Positions 10,191-21,999 of a stretch of 64,000 nucleotides of DNA are shown here, in pieces. The stretch spans positions 16,929,504-16,993,503 of the forward strand of contig OZ038460.1 of NCBI GenBank assembly GCA_964036195.1, written 5' to 3'. This DNA is from Sphaerolaimus hirsutus. Its lineage: Eukaryota > Nematoda > Chromadorea > Monhysterida > Sphaerolaimidae. The number at the start of each line of letters is the position of its first letter. The first letter of the stretch is position 1. The position numbers were made by a program, and so were the translations under genes. Under the pieces are notes generated by a model. The model ran no database searches, was not told where the DNA came from, and saw only the letters and a list, made by a program, of their open reading frames with translations.

Positions 10191-10499
10191 TCGCAATATC
10201 CCGCGCGTACTCGCGTGTAGGGCGCCTCTCGTGCGCCCTACATTACATTAAAACTGGCCCCTGGGGGGCGGCAGGGCGCTTTGGAACACAAACTGAAGTC
10301 CAATCATAGAAATGACGCTGTGATAGACCCATTGCGGCGGGCTGCGGAATGCCCGTGCTATATATATACTTTTAGTTGCCAAATGATGGCCACTCGCCTG
10401 CAGCTTTTGGCAACTTTTGAGTAGGGTGTTCTTAAAGCTCGCGTTGTCTATGGGGGAATGTTGAGGAATGAATGTGCATTGCATGTTGCGGGTTTACTT

Positions 10500-11120
10500 G
10501 TGAATGACAATGTTTGTTCAAAATTGTGGAAAGTGGTATGTAGATGCAAATACTTTAACTAGAGTGACTTTTTGCTGTATGATAATGCAATGAAACAGTC
10601 AAATGAAGCATGCAAAACAAAGTAGAGTCTATCTAATGAAATTTAAATTTTAGATGTGGGTATTCTCATTTGAGCAATCTCTTCATGTCAAGATTGCAAA
10701 ACAAGAAGTCACAGTGATGAGCATACAAAGTTATCATAGGAAATGCAGGTTATTACATTTAGCATATCTACATTAAATTTTTGCAAGCTGCCAGCGATTA
10801 CACACATCATGTCTTTGATCAATGGAATGTTGATACATTAATGGAGAAATCGGGCTGCAAAAGAATAAAACGTTTCAACACTAATTAGTACAGTTCAACT
10901 CACTCTTAATGACCTCAAATCTTATCAGACGTATCACCTAAAAGTGTAACTTCCCCAACACAGTGTCCTACGCGAGCTCACAGAACACCCCGCCAAAATT
11001 CCAATAACTGCAGCCCACATTCTCATCTGACTTCCTCACTGCCAACCAAAGAAAAGGGGGAGGAAGAAAATCGGGGGGGGGGGGGAGGTATTCAGCTCAA
11101 TCCAACTTTCCAAATTCGGC
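10500..11120. other. Unique-looking AT-rich sequence, no gene seen
   Basis: No repeat family or coding signal recognised apart from a poly-G tract near 11070. Confidence 0.4.
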
Positions 11121-11314
11121 CATCAGTTCAGTTCAGTGCACCCATCCCCAGCTGCAACCGGGGCAAGATTTCAAATCGTGTCAAGTGACTGAAAGTTACA
11201 AACTTTGCGCCTGGCGCCGGCAAAAAAGCAACTAATTTTGCAATAGTTTCCGCGCGAGTCATAATTCTTCCTACATTCTTTATAAACGTCTTTTCGCTTG
11301 ACATCTCGCGTCCA

Positions 11315-11517
11315 GGTACCAATCCCAGACCCTGTAAAGTGTCAAAAGTCACGCAAAATGTCAAAAGTCACGCAAAATGTCAAAAGTCACCTAAAATGCC
11401 CTGGAAAATGGCAAACGTGTTTGCCATTTCCCAGGGCATTTTACATGATTTTTGACACTTTGCACGACACTTGACATTTCACATGACATTTGACATTTGA
11501 CAAGGTCTGTGACTGCG
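11315..11517 (+). mobile_element. Introner-group MITE, TGTAAAATG interior
   Basis: Left end GGTACCAATCCCAGACCCTG preceded by CCA, right end CAAGGTCTGTGACTGCGCCCGG. The acceptor-like CAG of the right end is mutated to CGG, so a spliced product is not expected. Confidence 0.65.
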
Positions 11518-12504
11518 CCCGGCGGTCACTCATGGGGGAAAAGCGGCCTGCCGCAAGCCGGTCGACTGCACCGGCGCCTCGCACGTGATGCGATCAGAGC
11601 GTCAATTTGCGGAGTTGCGGACATTTTGAGACGCTCGTTTGCGCGACGTTTTTGAGAAAGAGTTTTTTTTAAAGTGGATTTGATGGGTTAATTGGAAATT
11701 TTAGATGTGTGAGGTGCCTGTGTGTATGCGATAAATAATTTATGGCTTGCTCGCGGCGAGGTTTCTTTATAGCATCTCTTAAATTTATTTTAGGTTATAA
11801 ATAAATTGTCTTAAACTGCGATTACTGCTCGACGTGAAATTCAAATGTAAAATTCCACAGCTTACTTGATTACATGGAAGTAGATATTTATAAATATATG
11901 CATTAATTTTGCCCAAAACACATTTCCACGTTCATCTAGCTGTGACCGATTACGCTGAGTTTTGGACACAATTAACATATTGATTAATATATTGTACATG
12001 CAAAACTGTCCATCATCCACTTTCATGCAATCAGTTTTGCAGTGGAATTTTACGTCGAGTTATAATTGCAGCTTTAGGTCTAAAACTGCAGCTTCAAAAA
12101 AAATGTAGCACCATTTCCGCAGCTCGTCAAGTGACAAGTAGCATGTCACGCGCAAACCTGTCACACGCCAGTTTTGCCAATAATCGCAGCAAAAAACTTG
12201 ATTGATGATCGACTCATTTTGCACTTGCGTTGCAGAAACGCGTCTTAATTTATCCGCTATGCAAAACTGAGTCGGACAACCCTCTGGGCGGCCCGCATGC
12301 GAGCGCTGGGGGCAAAGAAAAGTGGTCCGCACCGAGTCCCCACTGGGCACGCATCCAGCCAATGGGCGGAAAATCGACAAATTCGCAAATTTAAACCCGG
12401 AATATCGACGCATTTTAGCCGCATCGACCGTCAAAATCACCCCAAAAACCATTTTAAATCCGCGCATCAACCCCTATTTACCCCAACGAAGTCACATACA
12501 GGGG

Positions 12505-12688
12505 GCTGTCCCGGATCCCGAAAAATGCCCTGTAAAATGTCAAATGTCACACAAATGTCAAGTGTGAAAAGTCATGTAAAATGCCCCGCAAAATGGCAAC
12601 TCGGTTGCCATTTTGCAGGGCATTTTACATGACTTTTGACACTTTGCGTGACATTGAACATTTTACAGGGTCCGGGACTGGCACCAGG
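12505..12688 (-). mobile_element. Introner-group MITE, TGTAAAATG interior
   Basis: In minus orientation it starts GGTGCCAGTCCCGGACCCTG after GACCT and ends GATCCGGGACAGCCCCCTG. The right-end AG is changed. It lies in a GC-rich stretch of unclear nature. Confidence 0.7.
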
Positions 12689-13199
12689 TCTACACCCCCC
12701 CCCCCCCGCCGCTGACCAGCGCACCGCACAGTACTGCGCGCGGACGCGTAGCGCCGTTGCAGCGCACACCACGGCGACACGGCGGCGCGGCGACATGTCT
12801 GAGCGCATGCGCGCCGTGGACGTGACCGCGCGGCTGGGAAAGTTGGGGGGTTTGGGGGGTTGTTGGGTGGGGTTTGTGGGGGGTTTTAGTTGTGCCAGGT
12901 TTTTTAGTGGTTGATCGTCGATTTGGCGACATTTTTCCGCCGCCGGTTTCCACTGGGCCGGCATCCACGCGGCACATAAACAGCACACAAACTGCATAGC
13001 TGCGGTGGATAGCGATGGAAACCCGCGGCGGGAACCGGAAATTGGGGCGTTTTGCAACTTTACCGGGATTTGTGAGGGCAGTCGAAAAGGAACCGTGATT
13101 TCGCGAGAATTTTAACAATGAGGGGAGGCACATCATTGAATATAAACTACCGACTTCTTTAAGTTTTCATATCGACATCGATCACTTATATAATCACTC

Positions 13200-13275
13200 A
13201 GCTAGTCCCAACCCGAATATCCCGTCGACCCGAGTCGGCTGTCGGGTCGGGTCGGGTCGGGTCGGGTCGGGTTTC
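13200..13275. repeat. CGGGT tandem array with a hAT-like end
   Basis: TAGTCCCAACCCGAATATCCCG followed by five or more consecutive GGGTC units. It resembles the subterminal arrays of Ac-like hAT elements, but no matching far end was found. Confidence 0.4.
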
Positions 13276-13667
13276 AACCCGGAGCCCAGCGCAGCAGTGG
13301 GGCAGCTTTAGCCGATATTTCGCATGCAGTCCAAGCGGCGACCGACGGCAGTCGGGGGGGGGGGGGTGCTGCAAAAAGTAAACTGGCGACGCTCGAGGCA
13401 TTTTTGTCTAAATAGCCCCCCCCTGCCGCGCGGCGAAAGCTGATGAGTCCTGTGCAGCGCACTGCTTTCAGCTGGGCACAGCGTCACTCGAATTGCGCGG
13501 CCGCCGCGGAAAATCGGAAATGCGCACACGCGAAATGCCCGCGCGCTTATATGTATGTTGTCGTAGATCAGTGTGGGCGTGTTCGATCGAAATGGGGACT
13601 TTGAGGAAACTTTGTCGCGGTCTGAAATGTTGGCGGCGACGCGAAAATGCGACTGATGAAGTGACGC

Positions 13668-13840
13668 CGGCTCCCCTGTAAAATGTTAAATGTCATGCAA
13701 AGTGTCAAAAGTCATGTGAAATGCCCTGCAAAATGGCAACCCGGTTGCCATTTTGCAGGGCATTTTACATGACTTTTGACACTTTGCATGACATTTGACA
13801 TTTTACAGGGCTTTTTACAGGGTCTATGACTGCTCCCAGG
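13668..13840 (+). mobile_element. Introner-group MITE, TGTAAAATG interior, left end truncated
   Basis: The interior is a near-perfect inverted repeat around GGCAACCCGGTTGCC. The right end is GGGTCTATGACTGCTCCCAGG. The left end stops at CTCCCCTGTAAAATG, lacking the GGTGCCA end. Confidence 0.65.
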
Positions 13841-15183
13841 TCTCACGCAAACACATCACGCATCTCTTCACAATCCCACAAAACGTCACACGACCACGCA
13901 AAAAAAGCCGCGCGACTGCAACTTCTGTCGCGCGGCCGCATTGAAATGCAGTGCACTGCACAAGTCTGCGTTATTTCAAGCCGCCGCACGTGCGGAATGC
14001 GAAACGCGTCAAGGGGGGGGGGCAGCGCACTGCGCAGACGCATGGGCCCTCACGTCGCTGCAGATAACTCCTGCCGCTGGGGGGTATGTGTGGGGTTGGG
14101 TGTGCGAGAATGGGGGGTTGTGAATGATGGTTGACTTTTTTTGAGAGAGATTTCAGTGTCTTGGAGTATGGTGTATAGAATTTTACAATTGACGAGTAAA
14201 TATCGATTTAAAAAGTGAATATTTTGTTTATTTACTAAGCCTACAATTTAGGAGTCCCATTATTTAAGTTGGAAAGGTCAACTCCCAATTGTTAAAGTTA
14301 ACGTGACGCTCACTAGTCACCACTCGCTTAGGGTCAAAGTAATGTTCTCAAAAAAATTCCTTTACTTATACAGGTAAATATGCTAATGGTTATTGAAAGA
14401 GACAGGTTGGGCAATTATTTTCCTGCACAAAATTTAAAATATTGCCACTAAAAAGCGTCTAATAACTTGGAAGTAAGAAATGTGAACTTCCGATTTTTTT
14501 TACTTCCTTCCCGGACAAACCTTCGCATTCCAACTTTTTGGAATTTTTCGGGGGACTTTTTCGAGGCGGGGCGGGGTGTAGTTATTCGAGGAGGGTATTT
14601 TTCATCAGAATTTTCAGTAAAATGTTTGATTAATTGACTGCACAAATTGGGTAAGTTTGGAAACATAAATCATTTGTAGGACCATAAAATTCACAATTCA
14701 AGCAGCGAAATCAATGTTAGTGGACTCTAACTGCAATATAATACATAAAACGTATTTTTGTAAATGTGAAATGTTGTGAAATGTTTTCTACCCATAAAGT
14801 GGGGGGACTTATTCGAGGGTGGACTTATTGGAGGATATACGATATATTTGCTTATATTACACCTGTTTTCTGATGCAAAGAGAAAAACATCGGTGCATAA
14901 ATTCAAATAGATGGCTATGGGTACATATGCCAGCAATTCATTTCGCCAACAAATCAATTGAACTTTTTCAAAAGATTTGGAACATATATCGATGGTCGCT
15001 CGTGGAACTGTGGCGCAACATTTTTGGAAGACGTTTCTGTTTAAGCCAGAACAACATTGCGAAAGATGTAATTTATGAGACTTTTAGAAACGGTTCTGAG
15101 AAATGTGCGCTCTTTTAGAGGTTTTTCGGAAACTGGAACGGATATCTGGTACCCGGGGGCTAATCCTGAACCCTGAAAATATA

Positions 15184-15259
15184 AGGTTGTCAACTAAGTA
15201 ACATTAATTTTTTGCGATCACACATACGCAAAAAATTAAGGTTACTTAGTTGACAACCT
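15184..15259. repeat. Isolated 76-nt near-perfect hairpin
   Basis: Arms AGGTTGTCAACTAAGTAAC and GTTACTTAGTTGACAACCT, extended by TAATTTTTTGCG / CGCAAAAAATTA, around a 10-nt loop. It could be a minimal MITE or a hairpin RNA gene. The sequence alone does not decide. Confidence 0.5.
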
Positions 15260-15821
15260 AATATCATGTAAAACAAAAAAAAACTTTAATTTGCAAGGTA
15301 AAAGTTGATAAGATAGTGAACTTTATCATTTTTTTCCAAATGTGAAAAAAATTCAGATCACTTCACCACGAATGTTACATTTTACATGACACTTTTCATT
15401 TCCATTAACATTTTAGTTTTTGACTGGACCCAAATTCAAAAAACGACATTTCAGATAAATTTATCATTGGTCTACAAAATTGCACGAGTTCAATTTCCAA
15501 TAAAATCTGTCCCAGGAGAATAAACTTAATTTGAAAATCTAAACAGCGCACTACATTGCCTAAACTATTGCAGACATAAATACATATTTATATTGCTCAA
15601 TAGCTAAGATATGTTCAAGCTTTGATTCTATGTAACAGAACAGCATACAGTAATCTGTATTTGTTTGATACAGATTACAGATGATATACTGTTTGTATTT
15701 ATTTTAAGAGGCTTGTTTCCACTAAAATAATGAGCAGCTAGGCAGGAACCTTATAAATTATGGTAAATTAAAATAAAGATAAATTATAAGCTTTATCATT
15801 CCCCATAGGAAAAAATATATA

Positions 15822-15914
15822 TACCGTATTACCTCGGAATACCCCCAGGGGTTTTTTTCAGAATGAGAATTTTGAGGGGTATTTCGAGGGGGGGTATTTC
15901 GAGGAAATACAGTA
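15822..15914. repeat. Type A MITE
   Basis: 93-bp copy, TACCGTATTACCTCGGAATA to GAGGAAATACAGTA. Confidence 0.65.
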
Positions 15915-15919
15915 GACAC

Positions 15920-17220
15920 CTGAATGTAGTGGTTCAGAAACTTGCCATGCATGTGAACTATCAATTTAACCATATTTTCATAGATTTTTGACGAAATAAT
16001 GTGTAAAATCGATGAAAAAAGGACAGCACTCCGCAATAGAAAAGCCGGCGCTGGAAAAGCAATAGTAAAATAAAAAAGCACCATTTAGTAGCGTTTACAG
16101 CTTGGCAAAAAATTAAAAGTGAAGCGTAAAATAAGACTATTACAAACATTTGCAGTCAGACACGTGATTTTCTAATTTGTAAATACAAAAGGATGTACAA
16201 AAAACTAATTTGTACAAAAAACAAATGAGTCAATGTAAAGTAATTTTCCCATCGACTCATTTTACGTTGCATGGAATGGCCAACAGAAAATTATTCAACG
16301 ATTTACGATTCCAATTCAATGATTTTACGTTGGCTCATTTTTAATCGCAGGTATTTACATTTTTCAATCAAATTGAGAGATCACTTATCTTAACGTAAAT
16401 ATATCTGTAAATATATCTCTGTCGCTATGTACTACAATACAATTAATATTTGTTCAAAAAATCAGCTGAAAAACAAATAAAGTTATTTTACACGTGTTGA
16501 TGTTTTACATATCAATAGTTTCAATTCAAGTATCGCGCTTAACGAAATGGAAACAAATTTTACATGCTTTTTATGACTTTTTCGGGTGGGCGTGTACTTT
16601 GAATGAAATAAAAAGTGATAACAATGTGGAAAAACTTTCAAATATTTGACATGAATAGTTGTGCGAATATCCATAACAGGCGTTTGCGCTTTCGGACATC
16701 TCATAATTCTCCAATGATGAAGCGCCAAAAATGCCAAAGAAATCTCCTTAAGCACTGTGGCGATTTTCAGGCTTGTGGCGCCAGCGCCAGGCGCCAGCCT
16801 ACTATGGCGCCAAGTTGAACGGAATTTGAAACTGAGCGCGAAATTGAACAAACCAAAACTAACAGGGCCGGCCACACTGCAATTGATTCAATGTGCCTCA
16901 CATATTTACTATTTAATTTTAATCGAAATTTCGGAAACTCATAAATCAGCATTGAACGAATTCGAGTTTACCAGAATGGGTTACCTTTTTTATCCCCATT
17001 AATTGTAGTTGACGGCACCTCATTCCGGTAAACTGAAATGCGTTCAAAGTTGATTTCTCAGTTATCAAATATTTCGGTTGAAAACTAGCATAAATGTAAA
17101 TAGAGCCAATAGAAAAGCAAACGATGCATTGCATTGGGCAACTACAAAAGCGCACCGACTAATCGAAATTTGGTGGCGGATATTTTTTACTTTCTTCTGT
17201 CTGAATTTTTGTTGCACACG
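15920..17220. other. AT-rich sequence, no gene seen
   Basis: A small GGCGCC cluster at 16779-16815 is the only recognisable item. Short open frames here lack splice signals or motifs. Confidence 0.35.
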
Positions 17221-17397
17221 CTTGGTGCCAATCCCAGACTCTGCAAAAAGTTTCAAAAGTCGTGTAAAATGCCCTGTAAAATGGCAAACGTACGTTGGCA
17301 TTTTCAAGAGCATTTTACATTATTTTTGACACTTTGCATGACATTTGAAATTTAACAGCAAATTAACAGGATAAATATACAGGGTCTGGATGGGACT
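17221..17397 (+). mobile_element. Introner-group MITE, TGTAAAATG interior
   Basis: Left end GGTGCCAATCCCAGACTCTG, right end GGGTCTGGATGGGACTGCCCC with TTGG instead of CAGG. A tandem ACAGCAAATTAACAGG disturbs the right arm. Confidence 0.65.
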
Positions 17398-17719
17398 GCC
17401 CCTTGGCCTGACAAATTCTTTTGTCACAAAAACGTAATGAAGGTATGATGGAAAAGGTTTTACAGATTAGCATGTCTGAAACAGCCAAATTTAATCCATA
17501 CAAAAATCCATAAAACTGATCAGTTCCACTAATCCACAGTGGCATAGACACACAGGGTTGGAATAAATGGTTAAAACAAAATCCACTAATAGAAATGCGG
17601 TAGCTTACATCTTCCTTCACATGTAAGTATGGTCAGGTATAGATAAATACCATCCTATTTATGAAGAATACTGAAACACATACGCACATTTTATGGATTT
17701 TTATAGAGCCGAGAGTACA

Positions 17720-17921
17720 TACCGTATTTCTTCTAATAGAAGAGCGCCGTTCTATTTTTTTCGTCAACTTTTTTACCTGCCTGTTGTATTAGAGGTACCG
17801 TTCAATTGGAGGTATGCCGTTCTATTGTTTTCGTGAGCGCAAAAACTTGTCAAAACCTGCCTTAAAATTGGAGGCTGCCGTTCTATTGAAGGTGTGCCGT
17901 TCTATTAGATGAAATACGGTA
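17720..17921. repeat. Type B MITE (TACCGTATTTCTTCTAATAG)
   Basis: Complete 202-bp copy. Interior GCCGTTCTATTTTTTTCGTC and several GCCGTTCTATT units. Right end CTATTAGATGAAATACGGTA. Confidence 0.75.
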
Positions 17922-17929
17922 TTGATCCA

Positions 17930-19660
17930 GGTATGCTTATTTATTTATGCTTACCATAATATTTCACTATGAAACTGACTCGGCTGCAAAGCAATTATTG
18001 CACAATTTACACAGCCTACATAATGACGTAATTACACCTACGAGGTGTGTCATGAGAATGTGTTGTAATTGTAAAATGAAAATGTTTTTTTTTCTGATCT
18101 GTGTGGAACCTACGAGTAAAAAAAAATTGTTGTTTTGAGTTTTATTCAGAGCAGAGACACTTAAAAAAGCAGGGCGTACAGATATGTAAAATTTTCTATT
18201 TATTTTATAAATATGAACGTTCTAAACATTTTATAAATATAGATCTAGAACAATAAAACGGAATGTGAAAGTGGAATATTTGCCCAGTCTTTTTGTAAAA
18301 AAAATCCCAGTGTAAATATAACCTTAGTCATTCAGTAAAAACATATTTATTTAGATATATGCATGACTAAAGTAAAGCGAAATATAAAATTGCCGTGCTT
18401 TGCAGTGCACTGCTAAATTTCAGTGTGATTTTGGCATGCAAAAATAGTGGTAAACGCACGTTTCCTGTCTAATGGTAATTGTTTGAAAAAAGCTTTGTGA
18501 AGTTGTCTGATGGTTGTTTTATTCATGTAAAGCAGATATTTTTGTGTGTGTTTTCATGAGAAAAACACATAATCGGTTGTGGTTATGTGGCAGAATGAAT
18601 TAACAGATGCTAAAAAAAACTAAATGTCTGGGGAACAAGAGTGTCAAAAGTGTGATATGTCAAACGTGAAATATGTCAAAAGAAATGTATATATGTAATA
18701 TTCATCGAGAAACTTGCAACTTCAATGGCAACTTCGCGGCAACTTTGCACAGCGCCATGTTCTTCTCGCAAATGTAATAAAACACGAGCATCCCGTCCTA
18801 GTGCAAGCAAGAAAGTATAGTTAACCTACTTCAAAAGCACGCCAAGCTAAACGAATTCATGGGACATCAAACGCAGTGCCCCGGGGCACAATACTAGAGC
18901 GAGGAAACACACAAAACACATATTACTACAGTATATACTCAAATGTTACCCTCGAATAGTCCCTCTTTAAGCGATATGAGAAAAAATTCAGGTGGCTTTA
19001 AATACTATTTAAATGAGCAGCGCATGTTTAAGGCCAATTAGTGAAATGTTTAAATGATTGATTAGTTTTCGGGCGGATAAAAATAGCTACAGAATGTGTT
19101 GAAAATAAGCAAATAGATGAAGCTTGAACGAAGTTTACATAAATGATTATGTAAATACAAAGAAGGTAATTAAAAAATTCACGTAGACATTTACAGTAAT
19201 AAAAGCAATTGAATTACGTCTTGAAAAGTTCAAGGTGTATCCATAATAATAAAAAAATTCATCTTTCGGATACTTCCATTCAGTAACCCCCGCACCAAAA
19301 TTGTATGACGAAAAACAACCTCCCAGGGGACCTCCAGAAAATACCGTAAATGAGAGGACTTGCATGCATACAGTGCGCTGCACCATAGGCATTGCAATGC
19401 ATAGAATATAGAAATTGCTAGTTGGAATTTGTAGTAAAATACCATTTTGATGGCAGCATGCATGCGAAATTGCATCGCATTTTGTGCGTGCCGCGTCAGG
19501 TCTGCCGATGGGAAACTTTTTTTAAAAGTGGCATAAATTTGAGTATTTAAAAATGATTTTTCAAAAAAAACTTCTAAACGTGGTTTCAGAATTTCTGCTT
19601 TAAAAGTTGTTCAAATCCTCGTTTTTCAACTGAAAAATTCTTTTCCCGGCTCAAGGGGTT
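17930..19660. other. AT-rich sequence, no gene seen
   Basis: No coding block or repeat end recognised except one TACAGTATATACTC at about 18930. Confidence 0.35.
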
Positions 19661-19667
19661 AAGTCAT

Positions 19668-19708
19668 GATTAGATTAGATTAGATTAGATTAGAGTTTAG
19701 ATTAGATT
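19668..19708. repeat. GATTA microsatellite
   Basis: Six consecutive or near-consecutive TTAGA units. It is internal and short, so not a telomere. Confidence 0.8.
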
Positions 19709-20857
19709 TTGACTTCATAAGAGTTGGATAGAACGCAAATCACTCTCCAGAGTGATGAATAGCTGCAAAAAATTTTTAGGGGGGGCTTGGATGGGGTTCG
19801 GGGGGGTGGGTTGCGGGGTTTAATATATAGGTTTTTTAAGGTGTAGGAAGGAAAGAAAAAACTAATTTCTCAAATATCACTCCAAATAGCTATATTGCTG
19901 GCCAAATTTTTTTTTTTTTTTGGGGGGGAGGGGGGTTTCTGCGGAAAGTAGCCAAAAATTTGGTCGCAGGATGGATAGATAGCTGAGCAGCCTCTGAGAT
20001 AGATAGATTACGGGGGCAGTTACACCCCCTCCCAACCCCCCTCACCAGCGGAGACCAATGCATTCAGGTGAAATGGTGATTTCTATTGCGTGTTGATAGC
20101 ATGCATGAGATTTTGACTTAGAATAAGGGATGGCCAGGTTTTTCAAACTGATTTTAAAAGATGACATTGAAAAACACAAGCATTGTAACATAACCATTTT
20201 AAACCATATTCACTACCTAGTTATTTTGCATTTTTTGTGCACAAGCACACAATTTCACATGAATTACCCTTAAGGGTTGTTTTCATATGTTTTGTTGTAT
20301 AATTAGTGGGAAGCTTAGTCCTGTGTAATGTTACTATGTGATAATAATGTGTGATATGTTAGTGTAATATATGTATCCAGGCAATGTGCTTCCACATGCT
20401 TTGGAAGCATGAAAATTAACTCTCAATCTATTTGTTAGCTTCTCTTACAGCCTTATTTAGGCACTATTCAATGTTCAACCTTATCTGAAGTAATGAATGT
20501 TCTATAAAAATTTATTTTACAGGATGGGTTAACATAAAAATAGATTTTTTCAGCAGAAATCATAGTTTCTTATGATATTGTATGACTCCACAGCCATTAT
20601 TTGACCGTATGGAACTTCATAAATTACTGCAACTTGTTTCATACCTGCATACTCATATCCTTAAACAAGACCCCAAGGGAGTTATTTTTAATCAAATTTT
20701 ATTCAAGGGGAGTGATTCTTTTGCATAACGTACATGATCAATTTTGCTGTGTAAATGGGGTCAAATAGTTTCATAAATTAAAAAGTGGAATAGAAATTCC
20801 ATAATTAAACCAATAAAATCAATACTAGTGAGTACCAAATGCAGAATAATACTTAAA

Positions 20858-21122
20858 TACCGTATTTCCTCGAATTACCCCCTGGGGGTTTATTTTTTCA
20901 GAGTGAAAATTTTGAGAGAGAAACGTGAAAAATGCAACAATAACCATCATTTATAAGTTTTTACAGCCTTATATAAGGATGTAGATGGTATAAACTATGT
21001 TCTAACGTAACACAGTAAGTGTTTTGAACGTCTGTTATGCATTTCCCGGACCGCAAATTCATTGTGCCCAACTTGAGGGGGGGCATTTCGAGGGGGGGGG
21101 GGTATTTCGAGGAAATACGGTA
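20858..21122. repeat. Type A MITE
   Basis: 265-bp copy, TACCGTATTTCCTCGAATTA to GAGGAAATACGGTA. Confidence 0.7.
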
Positions 21123-21760
21123 CTTGAAATTTTAAAGAATCCATACATGAAACAAGTGGGGGTGGGGGGAGTTATTCGATGGAGGAATTAGTTTTTCCTC
21201 ACTGCGATGCATGGGGGAGTTAGTCGAGGGGAGGAGTTATTTTATTCCTCACTCAGCAGCATGGGGAAATAATTGAGGGGGACTTATTCAAGAATATTTA
21301 TGATATGGTACCTGTATGTGTTAACTCATAATCATATTTTAGAGCTTTTAGAAGGAAAAAATTTTTATTTGAGAAAAAAAACGTTGTCGTTTTCCAAAAA
21401 CAGGGTGGTTCAAGAACGTTTTTCCATACGTAAATAGAATAGATAAGAAAATAATTGTCGAACTTCTCAATTTTCAGATACCTCTAGAAAAATTTAGTTA
21501 GGTGTAACGTTTTTAAATTTAGCATATTTTTCTGCGAATGCTAATTTTTGTATGCCACCGCTAAACATTGGAAGTACACCAGATTGCCTGCAGGGGTATT
21601 GAGAAGAATTAAATTGGCGGTGCATGTGCACGGCGCACGGTATTTACGTTGCCAATTATCATCTCATGCAAAAATTGTCTGGCCAAGTTAAGATAGACTG
21701 ATAGTTATCCATTGCATACATAGTTTTCAAGGGAAATATAAAATCTTAAGTATTAGTATT

Positions 21761-21990
21761 CAGGGGTAGTCCAGGGGTAGTCCAGTGGTTACCCCCCACA
21801 AATCGCCCCGCCATCTATCTATCCCGGAGGCAAATTTTTGGGCTATTTTTTCCCCTGACCCCCCTCCAAGTCGGCCAGCTATCTTCTACCTATCTGGTAC
21901 GATTTTTGAGAATATTTCACCAAATTTTTGCTCGAAATCGCCAAATTTTTACACATTTTGTGATTGTTGTGACCTTTAAAATCACTAGTT
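21761..21990. repeat. CAGGGGT-ended element with GATAGATAG motif, partial
   Basis: CAGGGGTAGTCCAGGGGTAG start and CTATCTATCCCGGAGG interior. Same family as 34133-34690 and 48827-50423. Confidence 0.45.
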
Positions 21991-21999
21991 AAAATATTT

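Larger units (their letters stand above)
12690..14130. other. GC-rich patch, possibly CpG-rich promoter or undetected exons
   Basis: CG dinucleotides are frequent, unlike the AT-rich surroundings, with poly-C and poly-G tracts. Long open frames exist on the minus strand (12572-13057), but they are Pro/Arg/Ala-rich with no motif and differ between frames. I cannot support a gene. Confidence 0.3.

Noticed and set aside
10248..10484. 78-codon minus-strand frame with a hydrophobic stretch (YHSVISMIGLQFVFQ)
   Set aside because: Looks partly protein-like, but no family is recognised and an element end (AAAACTGGCCCCTGG) overlaps its 3' end. Too weak to annotate.
12060..12470. 136-codon open frame on the minus strand
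   Set aside because: No motif, no splice partner, and overlapping open frames on the other strand in CpG-rich DNA.
12572..13136. Two long Pro/Arg/Ala-rich open frames on the minus strand
   Set aside because: Both frames are open over the same bases because of GC composition, and one runs straight through an inverted-repeat element.
19668..19708. Telomere-like TTAGA array
   Set aside because: Only about six units, internal and of the wrong sequence for animal telomeres (TTAGGG).
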